From contig NZ_JBEOMB010000023.1 in NCBI RefSeq assembly GCF_046000175.1, positions 1-64,000 of the forward strand: a stretch of 64,000 bases of DNA, given 5' to 3'. Source of the DNA: Rhodoplanes sp046000175. Lineage in GTDB: Bacteria; Pseudomonadota; Alphaproteobacteria; Rhizobiales; Xanthobacteraceae. The notes under the pieces were generated by a model that ran no database searches, had not been told where the DNA came from, and saw only the letters and a program-made list of their open reading frames with translations. The position numbers and the translations under genes are program-made. Below are positions 16,332 to 25,198 of this stretch, in pieces (position 1 is the first letter of the stretch; each line of letters begins with the position of its first letter).

Positions 16332-16646
16332 ATGGCCCTCAACACTCTCGAATTCGATTGCAAGGCCGAGGCCGCCACGGTGCGGCTGGCGGCGCCCGTG
16401 CACTACGGCGTGGTCGGCTCCGGCGACCTCGAGGTGATCCTCGAGCCGTGCGATCTCGAAGGCGGCGTCAAGGTGAAAGTGACGACGCCGGTCGGCGGCT
16501 TCGACGCGGTGTGGCGCAAGGTCGTCCAGACCTTCGTCAATCGCGCCAAGCTCGCCGACGTCGCCATCGACATCAACGACAACAACGCCTCGCCCGCCGT
16601 CGTCTCCATGCGGCTGCAGCAGGCGCTCGCCGAGACCGCGGCGTGA
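16332..16646 (+). CDS. mdcC: malonate decarboxylase acyl carrier protein (delta)
   Basis: 104-aa carrier protein. The VVGSGDLEVI segment contains Ser30, expected to carry the 2'-(5''-phosphoribosyl)-3'-dephospho-CoA prosthetic group on which malonate and acetate thioesters are formed. Length and the segment DNNASPAVVSMRLQQAL match MdcC. Attachment would need MdcB and MdcG, both in this operon. Re-acetylation of the thiol is the proposed role of the MadH-like protein. Confidence 0.95.
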   Translation: MALNTLEFDCKAEAATVRLAAPVHYGVVGSGDLEVILEPCDLEGGVKVKVTTPVGGFDAVWRKVVQTFVNRAKLADVAIDINDNNASPAVVSMRLQQALAETAA

Positions 16647-16664
16647 CGCCGGAGGAGAACTGAC

Positions 16665-17621
16665 ATGCCGAACTGGAGCAAACTGCAGGCCCGGAGCTTC
16701 CTCGAGTCGAGCGCGCGCGACCGCGCCATCGGCCTCGTGGACGAGGGCACCTTCACCGAGCTCGCCGGTCCGTTCGACCGGATGTCGAGCCCGCATCTGG
16801 TCGCGCTCGGCGAAGCCGTCGAGTTCGACGACGGTGTCGTCACCGGCGTCGGCAAGATCGGTCAGCGGCCGATCTTCGTGATCTCGCAGGAAGGCCGCTT
16901 CATCGGCGGCGCGGTCGGCGAGGTCGGCGGCGCCAAGATGGTGACGACGATCGATCTGGCGATCGCTTTTGCCGACGAGCTGAAGGCGAAGACTCCGTCG
17001 ATCGCGCCCGAGCTGCTGCCGATGGTGGTGATCTCGTTCGAGACCGGCGGCGTGCGGCTGCACGAGTCGAATGCCGGCCTGCTGGCGCACGCCGAGGTGA
17101 TGGACGCCTTCCAGCGCGCCCGCGGCAAGGTGCCGGTGGTCGCGCTGATCGGCTCGCGCATCGGCTGCTTCGGCGGCATGGGCTTCGTCGCCGCCGCGAC
17201 CGACGTGATCGTGATGAGCGAGTTCGGCCGCCTCGGCCTCACCGGCCCCGAGGTGATCGAGGAGGAGATGGGCAAGGACGAGTTCGACGCGTCCAACCGC
17301 GCGCTCGTCTATCGCACCACCGGTGGCCGCCACAAGTACATCATGGGCGACTGCAACTTCCTGGTCGACGACCGCATCGCCGCCTTCCGGGCCCAGCTCG
17401 CCGAGCTCGGCAAGCTGCCGGTCGCCGACTTCGAGCAGTTCCGCCGCATCGGCTCGGTCGCGCTGGTCGAGAAGCAGATGCGTCTGGTCGCGCTCGCCGC
17501 CGAGATGCAGCCGAAGGACGCCTACGACGTGTGGCGCCGCGCCGGCAACAACGATCCGGCCGGGCTCGGCGACGCGCCCGTCGACGACTTCCGCAAGCAG
17601 GCGCAGCGGCTCTCGGTCTGA
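16665..17621 (+). CDS. mdcD: malonate decarboxylase beta subunit (carboxyltransferase)
   Basis: 318-aa crotonase-fold carboxyltransferase subunit, matching MdcD/MadC. Together with the next gene it forms the carboxyltransferase. In the biotin-dependent version this moves the malonyl carboxyl group to biotin on MadF, leaving acetyl-ACP. Conserved segments include ISQEGRFIGGAVGEVGGAKM and GSRIGCFGGMGFVAAATD, the glycine-rich oxyanion regions. The stop is 34 bp before mdcE. Confidence 0.94.
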   Translation: MPNWSKLQARSFLESSARDRAIGLVDEGTFTELAGPFDRMSSPHLVALGEAVEFDDGVVTGVGKIGQRPIFVISQEGRFIGGAVGEVGGAKMVTTIDLAIAFADELKAKTPSIAPELLPMVVISFETGGVRLHESNAGLLAHAEVMDAFQRARGKVPVVALIGSRIGCFGGMGFVAAATDVIVMSEFGRLGLTGPEVIEEEMGKDEFDASNRALVYRTTGGRHKYIMGDCNFLVDDRIAAFRAQLAELGKLPVADFEQFRRIGSVALVEKQMRLVALAAEMQPKDAYDVWRRAGNNDPAGLGDAPVDDFRKQAQRLSV

Positions 17622-17655
17622 GCCCGCGCCGCGCAGCAGCAATCAGGAGATCACC

Positions 17656-18537
17656 ATGGACACCCTGATCGGGCAAGGCCTGGTCGCCCTCGAGATGATC
17701 GTCGATCCCGGCTCCTTCGAGCGGGACGTCGTCGGCGCCAAGCAGTTCACCGACGAGAGCTACGGCCCCGGCGCCGTGGTCGGCACGGCCAAGCTCGCCG
17801 GCGAGACCGTCACGGTCATCGCCTCCGACGCCGATGCCTTCAACGAGAAGTTCCCGGTCGTCTATGCCGGCATCATCGGCATGGAGGAGGGGTACAAGAT
17901 GGCGTCCGCCGTCTACGCCTCCATCGCGGCCGACGCCGACAAGCCGGCCGCGAAGAAGCGCCCGCTGGTGCTGGTCGTCGACACGCCCGGGAACGGCCCC
18001 GGCAAGGTCGAGGAAATCTTCGGCATGAACAAGTCGACGGGCGCCTATCAGCTGGCGCTCGCCGAGGCCCGCCTCGCCGGCCATCCGATCGTCGCCGCCG
18101 TCATCGGCCGCGCCATCTCGGGCGCCTTCCTGTGCCACGGCCTGCAGGCCGACCGCATCGTCGCGCTCGACGCCAAGTTCGGCACGATGATCCACGTGAT
18201 GCCGCTCACCAGCGTGTCGCGAATCATCAAGAAGGACATCGAGGTGCTCGAGGATCTCTCCAAGAGCAACCCGGTGTTCGCGGCCGGTCCGCAGTTCTTC
18301 TTCAAGCTCGGCGGCGTCGAGGAGCTGGTGCCGGAAATCCCGGATCTCCGCGGCGTCGTCGTCGCGCAGGTCGCCGCGCTGCGCGACGCCAAGGCGAAGG
18401 GCGAGGCGACCGGTCCGCAGGGCCGCGCCGCGCTCGGGGCCGCCCGCGGCGGCCGCGTCACCCGTCCGCAGGTCGCCGCCAAGATGGCGGCGGAGTTCGC
18501 GTCCGTGGCCGACACGTACCGGCCGCAGACCGCCTGA
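17656..18537 (+). CDS. mdcE: malonate decarboxylase gamma subunit (carboxyltransferase)
   Basis: 293-aa MdcE/MadD protein, the second crotonase-fold half of the carboxyltransferase. Family landmarks are VVDTPGNGPGKVEEIFGMNK and GRAISGAFLCHGLQADRI. The start is set by a CAGGAGAT site just before the ATG at 17656; a longer open frame upstream is a shadow of mdcD. The D and E subunits act as a dimer in Mdc enzymes, and the gene order here keeps them adjacent. Confidence 0.94.
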   Translation: MDTLIGQGLVALEMIVDPGSFERDVVGAKQFTDESYGPGAVVGTAKLAGETVTVIASDADAFNEKFPVVYAGIIGMEEGYKMASAVYASIAADADKPAAKKRPLVLVVDTPGNGPGKVEEIFGMNKSTGAYQLALAEARLAGHPIVAAVIGRAISGAFLCHGLQADRIVALDAKFGTMIHVMPLTSVSRIIKKDIEVLEDLSKSNPVFAAGPQFFFKLGGVEELVPEIPDLRGVVVAQVAALRDAKAKGEATGPQGRAALGAARGGRVTRPQVAAKMAAEFASVADTYRPQTA

Positions 18538-18561
18538 CCGAAGGTCCCGGAGGACCCCGCG

Positions 18562-19659
18562 ATGTCCGACCCGCTCGACGATCTGGAAGAGATGGCGAAC
18601 GCCTTCGCGACGGTGCCGTCGCTCGGCGAGATGCCGCGCCGGACGCTCGCCGACAAGGGCATCGCGGGGCCGACGGCGGCCCATGTGATCGAGGAGGTCC
18701 ACACTCCTCTCAACCTCGCCTACCTGACCTTCACGACCGGATCGTCGGCGTTCCAGAACATCGTCGGCGTGACGTTCAGCGAGATCGAGGAGCGCTGCGC
18801 CGTCGCGCGCCGCGTCCTCGACACGGTCGGTGCGACGGCGGGGCAGCGGATGCTGGTCACGTATCCGCCGCTCGTGAACGTGTTCTCGCGGGAGGGGCTG
18901 CAGCGCGCCGGGATCGACTGGTTCTTCCTGGAGCGTTCCAGCCGCGAGGCGTTCATCGTCGCGCTCTGCCGGCAACAGCCGGCCCTGGTGCTCGGGGAGT
19001 CGTCGTTCGTCCGCGCCAGCCTGGAAGAGGCCTCCAGGCTCGGCCTCGCGGACCGGCTTCCCGAGCACCTCGTCATCATGGTCGCGGGCACGCCCCTCGA
19101 CCTCGACCTGCTGCCGGTCGCCGAGCGGCGCGGCTACAAGGTCCACGATCTCTACGGCTGCCAGGAGTACGGTTGGCTGACGCTCGACGGCGTGCCGCTG
19201 CGCGACGACATCGGTCTCGTCGCCTCGCCGGCCGGCGAGGGCTTTCGCGAGCTGATCGTCGGCGGCCTGCCGACCGCCGACAGCTTCCCTTACGCGGAGA
19301 GCGGCCACGTCTGCAATCCGAAGGGCCGCGTCATCACCTATCGTCGGCGCCGCACGCATCCCGAATACGAGGTGCTGGTGCGCGCCACGCCGCACGCCGC
19401 CGAGACGGTGGAGCGCACCGCCCGCACCATCCTGCGCATCAAGGGCCGGGTCGTGAAGGTGCCGCCCGGCCTCGTCACCGGCGCCGCCGCCACCGCGCTC
19501 GAGCTGGTGCCGAGCCTGCCCGCGGCCGACGGCAAGTCTGCCGCACCGATCCGCATCGTCGGGCCGGTCGCGACAAAACTGTTCGACGATCTGGTGCAGG
19601 CCCAGATCGATCTCCAGGCGACCGCCAAGACCGATCCGGTCTGGCGCAAGACGCGGTGA
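18562..19659 (+). CDS. madH: MadH-like ACP acetate ligase (ANL-type)
   Basis: 365-aa protein that resembles adenylate-forming or acyl-protein synthetases. It has a TFTTGSSAFQNIVG region and an HDLYGCQEYGWLTLDG segment, which matches the Y-G-x-T/Q-E core of ANL enzymes. In Malonomonas rubra, MadH is the deacetyl-ACP:acetate ligase that activates the decarboxylase by acetylating its carrier thiol. Position between mdcE and mdcG supports the same job here. Sequence alone does not fix the substrate; an acyl-protein synthetase of another kind remains possible. Confidence 0.65.
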   Translation: MSDPLDDLEEMANAFATVPSLGEMPRRTLADKGIAGPTAAHVIEEVHTPLNLAYLTFTTGSSAFQNIVGVTFSEIEERCAVARRVLDTVGATAGQRMLVTYPPLVNVFSREGLQRAGIDWFFLERSSREAFIVALCRQQPALVLGESSFVRASLEEASRLGLADRLPEHLVIMVAGTPLDLDLLPVAERRGYKVHDLYGCQEYGWLTLDGVPLRDDIGLVASPAGEGFRELIVGGLPTADSFPYAESGHVCNPKGRVITYRRRRTHPEYEVLVRATPHAAETVERTARTILRIKGRVVKVPPGLVTGAAATALELVPSLPAADGKSAAPIRIVGPVATKLFDDLVQAQIDLQATAKTDPVWRKTR

Positions 19660-19667
19660 AGGGGGCC

Positions 19668-20414
19668 ATGACCTATCCCCGCCACACCCTGGTCTTCCTC
19701 GCGGCGGAGGCGCGCGAGGATCTCGCCGAGGCGGTCGCCGCCGGCGTGCTGCCGCCGTTCCGCCGCGCCCCGCTGCCGACCTGGGCGGCCGCCGCCTTCG
19801 CCGACAACGACATCCCCGGGATCGCCTGCCGGGCCGAGGGCGACGTGCCGGCCGGCCACGTCCAGCTCGGCGTAGCCTTCCCGTTCCGTCACGACGGATC
19901 GCGCGTGCGCGCCCGCATCACGGCGCCGCTCGCCGCCGTCGCCGCCACATGGTCGCCCTACGAGGTGCTGGCCGGTCCGCGGCCCCGCACCCTGGCGGTC
20001 GGCCCGGCGCTCGACGCGCTGTGCGATGCCGCCGGCTATCACGGCATCGCGCTCGGCGTGTTCGGCTCGACCGCGCTCCAGCTCGCCACCCGCCTCGCCT
20101 ATCTCGAGACGGGCTCCGATCTCGACCTCGTCGTCCGCGCGCCGGACGAAACGGCGCTCGCCGGCTTCGCGGCCGCCGCATCCGCGATCGCGGAGCGGCA
20201 CGCGCTGCGGCTCGACGCCGAGGTCGATCTCGCCAACGGCTACGGCGTCAAGCTCGCCGAGCTGCTTTCGGGAACGCGCACCGTGCTGGGCCGCGGCCTG
20301 GCCGATTTGCGTCTCCTCGACCGTGACGAAGCGCTGCGGGCGCTCGGCTCCGGACCGTGTCCGGCGACGTCCCGCGCTCCGAACCCCGCACTCGAACTTC
20401 AACCAGGAGTCTGA
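19668..20414 (+). CDS. mdcG: malonate decarboxylase holo-ACP synthase (MdcG)
   Basis: 248-aa nucleotidyltransferase-type protein that transfers the phosphoribosyl-dephospho-CoA group to MdcC. The signature GVFGSTALQLATRLAYLETGSDLDLVV (about residues 127-153) carries the G-S and D-x-D metal-binding motif. The N-terminus PRHTLVFL is typical. The ATG at 19668 follows AAGGGGG and starts 8 bp after the preceding gene. With mdcB in the same operon, prosthetic-group synthesis and attachment are both present. Confidence 0.92.
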   Translation: MTYPRHTLVFLAAEAREDLAEAVAAGVLPPFRRAPLPTWAAAAFADNDIPGIACRAEGDVPAGHVQLGVAFPFRHDGSRVRARITAPLAAVAATWSPYEVLAGPRPRTLAVGPALDALCDAAGYHGIALGVFGSTALQLATRLAYLETGSDLDLVVRAPDETALAGFAAAASAIAERHALRLDAEVDLANGYGVKLAELLSGTRTVLGRGLADLRLLDRDEALRALGSGPCPATSRAPNPALELQPGV

Positions 20415-20417
20415 CAC

Positions 20418-20627
20418 ATGGATCTGAAAGCCAAGATGCCGTCGAAGGTGGAGGCCGTGAAGGTCGCCGTCGGCGACACCGTCGCCAAGGGCACCGAGGT
20501 CGCCGTGCTCGAGGCGATGAAGATGAAGACGCCGCTGGTGTCGCCGGTCGACGGCACCGTCAAGTCGATCAGCGTCGCGGTCGGCGACCGGCTGAAGCCG
20601 GGCGCGCTGATCATGGTGATCGAATAA
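20418..20627 (+). CDS. madF: biotin carrier protein of malonate decarboxylase (MadF)
   Basis: 69-aa single-domain biotinyl/lipoyl protein. The EAMKMKTPL motif places the biotinylated lysine at residue 35, at the hairpin between two half-domains with GDTV and GDRL turns. It is a free-standing carrier, as MadF is in Malonomonas rubra, rather than a domain of a larger subunit. It would shuttle CO2 as carboxybiotin from MdcD/E to membrane MadB. It starts 3 bp after mdcG, and BirA for its modification is encoded upstream. Confidence 0.95.
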   Translation: MDLKAKMPSKVEAVKVAVGDTVAKGTEVAVLEAMKMKTPLVSPVDGTVKSISVAVGDRLKPGALIMVIE

Positions 20628-20690
20628 CAAGCGATCGGTCCGGAGCCATGCTCCGGACCATGATCCTCGAAACGGCCACTGGGGGTAACA

Positions 20691-21104
20691 ATGGTCATCT
20701 ACGGGGTAATGATTCTCGGCATCTGCATGTTCGTGGGCACGGCCATCGGCGTCGTCCTCGGCAAGCTGCTCGGGATCGACGGTGACATCGGCGGTGTCGG
20801 CTTCGCGATGCTGATCCTGGTGTTTCTGACGAACTGGCTGAAACAGAAGGGCATGATGCCCAAGGCGTCGGAGCAGGGCATCCTGTTCTGGAACGCGATG
20901 TACATTCCGGTCGTCATCGCCATGGCGGCGACCCAGAACGTCGTCGCGGCGCTGAACGGCGGCTTGGTCGCCCTTCTCGCCGGGGTCGTCTCGGTTGTGG
21001 TTCTCTTCCCGTTCATCCGCATCCTGTCGGCATGGGCCGGCGCGGCGACCTCGACGTTCGGCGACGAAGACGTTCCGGCCGGCGCGCAGGCGAAGAAGGC
21101 CTGA
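20691..21104 (+). CDS. madL: malonate transporter subunit MadL
   Basis: 137-aa membrane protein with about four helices, matching MadL, the smaller part of the two-component malonate importer. Visible landmarks are GVMILGICMFVGTAIGVVLG at the N-terminus and a short polar tail after residue 120. MadL and MadM are both needed for Na+- or proton-coupled malonate uptake in characterised systems. The 63-bp gap before it is one of the longer internal spacers of the operon. Confidence 0.92.
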   Translation: MVIYGVMILGICMFVGTAIGVVLGKLLGIDGDIGGVGFAMLILVFLTNWLKQKGMMPKASEQGILFWNAMYIPVVIAMAATQNVVAALNGGLVALLAGVVSVVVLFPFIRILSAWAGAATSTFGDEDVPAGAQAKKA

Positions 21105-21114
21105 GGAGCGGACC

Positions 21115-21888
21115 ATGGACCAGATCAACGTCTTCCTGATGGAGCTGACGAAGCCGCGCGGGCTCATCTTCGCCTTCGTGTTCGTCGGCGCGCTCACCTG
21201 GCTGTGCTACGCGTTCTCCGACAAGATCACCCGCGGGCGGGTGCACGGCTCCGCCGTCGCCATCGTCATCGGCCTGATCCTCGCCTTCGTGGGCGGCATG
21301 CTGACCAACGGCAAGCGCGGCATCGCCGACGTGCCGCTGTTCGCCGGCTTCGCCTTGATGGGCGGCGCCATGCTGCGCGACTTCTGCATCATCTCGACCG
21401 CCTACGGCGTGCGGCTGGAGGAGCTGAAGAAGGCCGGCCTCGCCGGCGTGCTGTCGCTGGTCATCGGCACCTTCGTGGCCTTCGTGGTCGGCGTCGTCAT
21501 CGCCTACGCGTTCGGCTACCGTGGTACCGTCGACCTCACCACCATCGGGGCCGGCGCCGTGACCTTCATCGTCGGCCCGGTCACCGGCACGGCGATCGGG
21601 GCGAGCTCCGACATCATCGCCCTGTCGATCGCGGCCGGCGTGGTGAAGTCGATCGCCGTGATGATCCTGACGCCCCTGCTCGCCAAGCCGTTCGGCTTGA
21701 CGAACCCGGCGGCCGCCATGGTCTACGGCGGGCTGATGGGCACCACCAGCGGCACCGCCGCGGGCCTCGCCGCCACCGACGCCCGCCTGGTGCCCTACGG
21801 CGCCCTGACGGCCACCTTCTATACGGGTTTCGGCTGTCTGGTCTGCCCGTCGGTCTGCTATATCATCATGCGGACGATCTTCGGATGA
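21115..21888 (+). CDS. madM: malonate transporter subunit MadM
   Basis: 257-aa polytopic membrane protein, the larger partner of MadL, encoded 10 bp downstream. The ATG at 21115 follows GAGGAGCGG. Hydrophobic helices run through most of the protein, and the FIVGPVTGTAIGASSDIIALSI segment is typical of MadM. Together MadLM bring malonate in for the decarboxylase encoded upstream. Confidence 0.93.
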   Translation: MDQINVFLMELTKPRGLIFAFVFVGALTWLCYAFSDKITRGRVHGSAVAIVIGLILAFVGGMLTNGKRGIADVPLFAGFALMGGAMLRDFCIISTAYGVRLEELKKAGLAGVLSLVIGTFVAFVVGVVIAYAFGYRGTVDLTTIGAGAVTFIVGPVTGTAIGASSDIIALSIAAGVVKSIAVMILTPLLAKPFGLTNPAAAMVYGGLMGTTSGTAAGLAATDARLVPYGALTATFYTGFGCLVCPSVCYIIMRTIFG

Positions 21889-21967
21889 TCCGCCGAGAGA
21901 GGTGTGCCGACGCCCGCCGGCACGTTCGGATAGCGTAGCGGATCGAAAGTCCGTAAAAACCCGTCGG

Positions 21968-21999
21968 CGGCCGGGGGATCGACCCCCGTATCCCGGCCG
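21968..21999. other. GC-rich hairpin between madM and bioB
   Basis: CGGCCGGG at 21968-21975 pairs with CCCGGCCG at 21992-21999, with further GG/CCCCC pairing possible inside. It is the only strong hairpin in the 139-bp madM-bioB spacer. No T-run follows, so it may be a weak terminator or an mRNA processing and stability element lowering bio gene expression relative to mad. Confidence 0.4.
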
Positions 22000-22027
22000 T
22001 CGACACGACAAAATCAGGTCTCGCCCC

Positions 22028-23128
22028 ATGGACGATCGTACTGTCATCATCCCCACCGATCTCGCCTCGAGCGTCGCGCCCGGCGCCGGCGGCATCGTTC
22101 GCAACGACTGGACGCGGGCCGAGATTCGCGCGCTCTTCGACCTGCCGTTCCCGAGCCTGATGTTCGAGGCGCAGCGGGTCCACCGTGAGAACTTCGATCC
22201 GCACGAGATCCAGGTCTCGTCGCTCCTGTCGATCAAGACCGGCGGCTGCCCCGAGGACTGCGGCTACTGCCCGCAGAGCGCCCGCCACAAGGACAAGCTC
22301 CCGGCCGAGAAACTGATGGAGGTCGAGAAGGTGCTGACCGAGGCGCGCCGCGCCAAGGCGGCCGGCTCGACGCGGTTCTGCATGGGCGCCGCCTGGCGCA
22401 GCCCGAAGGACCGCGACCTCGACGTCGTCTGCGCCATGGTCGAGGGCGTCAAGGAGCTCGGCATGGAGACCTGCATGACGCTCGGCATGCTGTCGCCCGA
22501 GCAGGCGCTCCGGCTCAAGGAGTCGGGCCTCGACTACTACAACCACAACATCGACACCTCGCCGGAATTCTACGGCAACATCATCACCACCCGCACCTTC
22601 CAGGATCGCCTCGACACGCTCGCGGCGGTGCGCGAGGCCGGCATCAACGTCTGCTCCGGCGGCATCGTCGGCATGGGCGAGGCGCGCGAGGACCGGGTCG
22701 GCATGATCCATTCGCTCGCCACCATGCCGGAGCACCCGCAGTCGGTGCCGATCAACATGCTGGTGAAGGTGAAGGGCACGCCGCTGGAGGACGAGAAGGA
22801 CTTCGACGCCTTCGAGTTCGTCCGCACCATCGCGGTCGCCCGCATCGTCATGCCGAAGTCGTTCGTGCGTCTCTCGGCCGGCCGTGAGAAGATGAGCGAG
22901 GAGATTCAGGCGCTGTGCTTCCTGGCCGGCGCCAACTCGATCTTCTACGGCCCGAAGCTGCTGACCACGCCGAACCCCGGCCCCGACCACGATCTCGCGC
23001 TGCTGAGCAAGCTCGGCATGAGCCCGATGGGCGGCCTTTCGGCGGATGCCGAGGGGGCCGAGGCGGAGGCCGAGGCCTGCGGCTGCGGCGACGAGCCGAT
23101 GCTGACCGGGCGGGCCTGCCACGGCTGA
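22028..23128 (+). CDS. bioB: biotin synthase
   Basis: 366-aa radical-SAM enzyme inserting sulfur into dethiobiotin. The cluster motif CPEDCGYCPQS (CxxxCxxC) is intact, and later landmarks (YYNHNIDTSPEFYGNI, GIVGMGE) match BioB. The C-terminal tail is short, with an acidic and cysteine-containing stretch (ACGCGDEP). It lies in the same direction as the malonate operon, 139 bp after madM. Together with bioA and birA downstream and upstream it suggests the operon secures its own biotin. bioF and bioD are not in the window. Confidence 0.97.
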   Translation: MDDRTVIIPTDLASSVAPGAGGIVRNDWTRAEIRALFDLPFPSLMFEAQRVHRENFDPHEIQVSSLLSIKTGGCPEDCGYCPQSARHKDKLPAEKLMEVEKVLTEARRAKAAGSTRFCMGAAWRSPKDRDLDVVCAMVEGVKELGMETCMTLGMLSPEQALRLKESGLDYYNHNIDTSPEFYGNIITTRTFQDRLDTLAAVREAGINVCSGGIVGMGEAREDRVGMIHSLATMPEHPQSVPINMLVKVKGTPLEDEKDFDAFEFVRTIAVARIVMPKSFVRLSAGREKMSEEIQALCFLAGANSIFYGPKLLTTPNPGPDHDLALLSKLGMSPMGGLSADAEGAEAEAEACGCGDEPMLTGRACHG

Positions 23129-23159
23129 GGCGAGCGGATCGGCTGCGGGAGAGCACGAG

Positions 23160-24158
23160 ATGGACCCGAGATCGCTGCTGACGCGGCGCACCGTGATGGC
23201 GGGCGGGTTGGCGGCCGCCGCCGCCGGCATCGTCGCCGCGACGGTGCGGGCGAGCGGTCCGACCGTGTGGCCGGACCGGCCGGTCCACGTGATCGTGCCC
23301 TATCCGGCCGGCGGCTCGGTCGATCTCCTCACCCGCATCGTCGCGGAGCGGCTGGAGGCGCGGTTCGGCCAGACCTTCGTGATCGAGAACCGGCCGGGTG
23401 CCGCCGGCAATATCGGGGTCGCCGCCATGGTGGCGAGCCGGCCGGACGGCTACACGATCGCCGCCGCGACGGTCGGCCACTTCGCCATCAACCCGTTCAT
23501 CGACGGCCCGACGGCCGCCGATCCGGACCGCGATTTCGCGCCGGTCTCCTTGATCTACGAGCTGCCCAATGCGCTGGTCATCCCGGCCCGCGTGCCGGCG
23601 ACGACGGTCGCCGAGTTCGTCGCCTGGGCGAAGCAGAAGGGAAAGCTCGCCTTCGGTAGCTCCGGGGTGGGCACCTCGACGCATCTGTTCCCCACCCTGT
23701 TCGCGGCCCGCACCGGGATCGACGCCACGCATGTGCCGTTCCGCGGCGCCGCCCAGACGATTCCCGCCATGCTGTCCGGCGACGTCGCCTTCGCCATCGA
23801 CAATCTCACGTCCTACATGGCGTATATCGAGAGCGGACAGATCCGCCCGCTCGCCCTCACCGGCACGCAGCGCTGGCCGGCCCTGCCCGACGTTCCCACC
23901 ATGGCCGAGGCCGGCATGCCGGACTTCGACATGACATCCTGGGCGGCCTTCGCCGTTCCGGCCGGAACGCCGCGCGCTGTCGTCGATCGGCTCGCCGAAG
24001 CGATGCGCGACATCGCGGCCGACGAGACGGTGCGGCGGCGCTTCGCCGTCGTCGGCGCGCGCGCGCTCTCGTCGACGCCCGAGCAGGTGGCCGCGCGGGC
24101 CGCCCGCGAACGGCCGATCTGGAAGGAGACGGTCCGGATCGCCGGGCTGGCGGGCTGA
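23160..24158 (+). CDS. Bug/TctC-family substrate-binding protein, no adjacent tctBA
   Basis: 332-aa periplasmic receptor. The N-terminus SLLTRRTVMAGG followed by an Ala-rich segment looks like a Tat-type signal. The mature protein has Bug hallmarks VHVIVPYPAGGSVDLLTRIV and VIENRPGAAGNIG. No TctA or TctB gene is beside it, so it would have to use membrane subunits from elsewhere (for example the set at 2.0-4.0 kb) or serve as a sensor, as some orphan Bug proteins do. Its position inside the malonate/biotin block suggests a dicarboxylate ligand, which is inference only. Confidence 0.9.
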   Translation: MDPRSLLTRRTVMAGGLAAAAAGIVAATVRASGPTVWPDRPVHVIVPYPAGGSVDLLTRIVAERLEARFGQTFVIENRPGAAGNIGVAAMVASRPDGYTIAAATVGHFAINPFIDGPTAADPDRDFAPVSLIYELPNALVIPARVPATTVAEFVAWAKQKGKLAFGSSGVGTSTHLFPTLFAARTGIDATHVPFRGAAQTIPAMLSGDVAFAIDNLTSYMAYIESGQIRPLALTGTQRWPALPDVPTMAEAGMPDFDMTSWAAFAVPAGTPRAVVDRLAEAMRDIAADETVRRRFAVVGARALSSTPEQVAARAARERPIWKETVRIAGLAG

Positions 24159-24200
24159 ACCACCCGCCTGCACCCGGCCACCCCCGGCCGACCATCGATC

Positions 24201-25184
24201 ATGGACATCTTCGAATCCCTGAGCGGCGTGTTCAGCTGCATGCTGATGATCGCGCTCGGCACCTGGCTCACGCATCGCGGCTGGTTCGACGAGGCGACGG
24301 GACGGCTGTTCTCGCGGCTCGCCATGACGATCGCGATCCCGTGCTACATGATCGTCAGCATGACGAAGTCCTACACGCGGCACGACCTCGTGCAGGCCGG
24401 CACGGCCGCCGCCGTGCCGCTCGTGGTGATGCTGACCGTCTGGGCGATCGGCGTCGCGGTGTCGTTCCTGGCGCGCGTGCCGGCGCAGCGGCGCGGCGCC
24501 TTCCAGGCGATGTTCTTCGTCTCCAACAGCGGCTTCATCGGGTTTCCCGTGAACGTCGCGCTGTTCGGCGAGGCGGCGCTCCCCTACGCCGTGATCTACT
24601 ATCTCGTGCAGACCCTGCTGTTCTGGACGATCGGCGTCTACGGGCTGAGCCTCGACGGGCCGCGCTTCGCCGCGCAGCGCGACGGTTCCGTCGTCGTGGT
24701 GCCGCGTCCGGCCTTCGGCCTGTCGACGCTGCGCAACATCGTCACGCCGCCCCTGGTCGGCTCGGTGCTCGCCGTCGTGCTGATCCTCGGCGGCATCAAG
24801 CTGCCGACCTTCCTGTCCAGCACGCTCGGCTATCTCGGCGGCATGACCACGCCGCTCGCCATGCTGTTCCTCGGCATCGCCATCTACGTGTCGAACCTCA
24901 AGGCCGTCCGGATGAGCCGCGACATGTGGATCCTGGTCGCAGCGCGATTCCTGATCGCGCCGGCCGTGGTGCTCCTGGTCACGTCGCTGATCGAGGTTCC
25001 GGACCTGATGCGCAAGGTCTACGTCATCGAGGCCGCCATGCCGGTGATGACGCAGGTGTCGATCGCGGCGCGCGCCTACAACGCCGACGCCGGCTACATC
25101 GCGGTCATGACGGGGCTCACCACCGTGATGGGCCTGGTCACGATTCCCGCCTATTTCCTGCTCCTGCAGTTCGGTCTGTTGTGA
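24201..25184 (+). CDS. AEC-family (auxin efflux carrier-type) permease
   Basis: 327-aa membrane protein with about ten predicted helices in two halves, as in the AEC family that includes the malonate permease MdcF of Klebsiella. Landmarks are the central FVSNSGFIGFPVN segment and LGGMTTPLAMLFLGIAIY in the second half. In this setting it is a plausible second malonate or dicarboxylate transporter beside MadLM, or an exporter. It lies 42 bp after the receptor gene and 14 bp before bioA. Confidence 0.85.
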   Translation: MDIFESLSGVFSCMLMIALGTWLTHRGWFDEATGRLFSRLAMTIAIPCYMIVSMTKSYTRHDLVQAGTAAAVPLVVMLTVWAIGVAVSFLARVPAQRRGAFQAMFFVSNSGFIGFPVNVALFGEAALPYAVIYYLVQTLLFWTIGVYGLSLDGPRFAAQRDGSVVVVPRPAFGLSTLRNIVTPPLVGSVLAVVLILGGIKLPTFLSSTLGYLGGMTTPLAMLFLGIAIYVSNLKAVRMSRDMWILVAARFLIAPAVVLLVTSLIEVPDLMRKVYVIEAAMPVMTQVSIAARAYNADAGYIAVMTGLTTVMGLVTIPAYFLLLQFGLL

Positions 25185-25198
25185 GGCGGAGGACGACC

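Noticed and set aside
21889..22027. Search for a BioR-type operator upstream of bioB
   Set aside because: No TTATNNATAA-like sequence is present in the spacer. Biotin-responsive control here is therefore not claimed.
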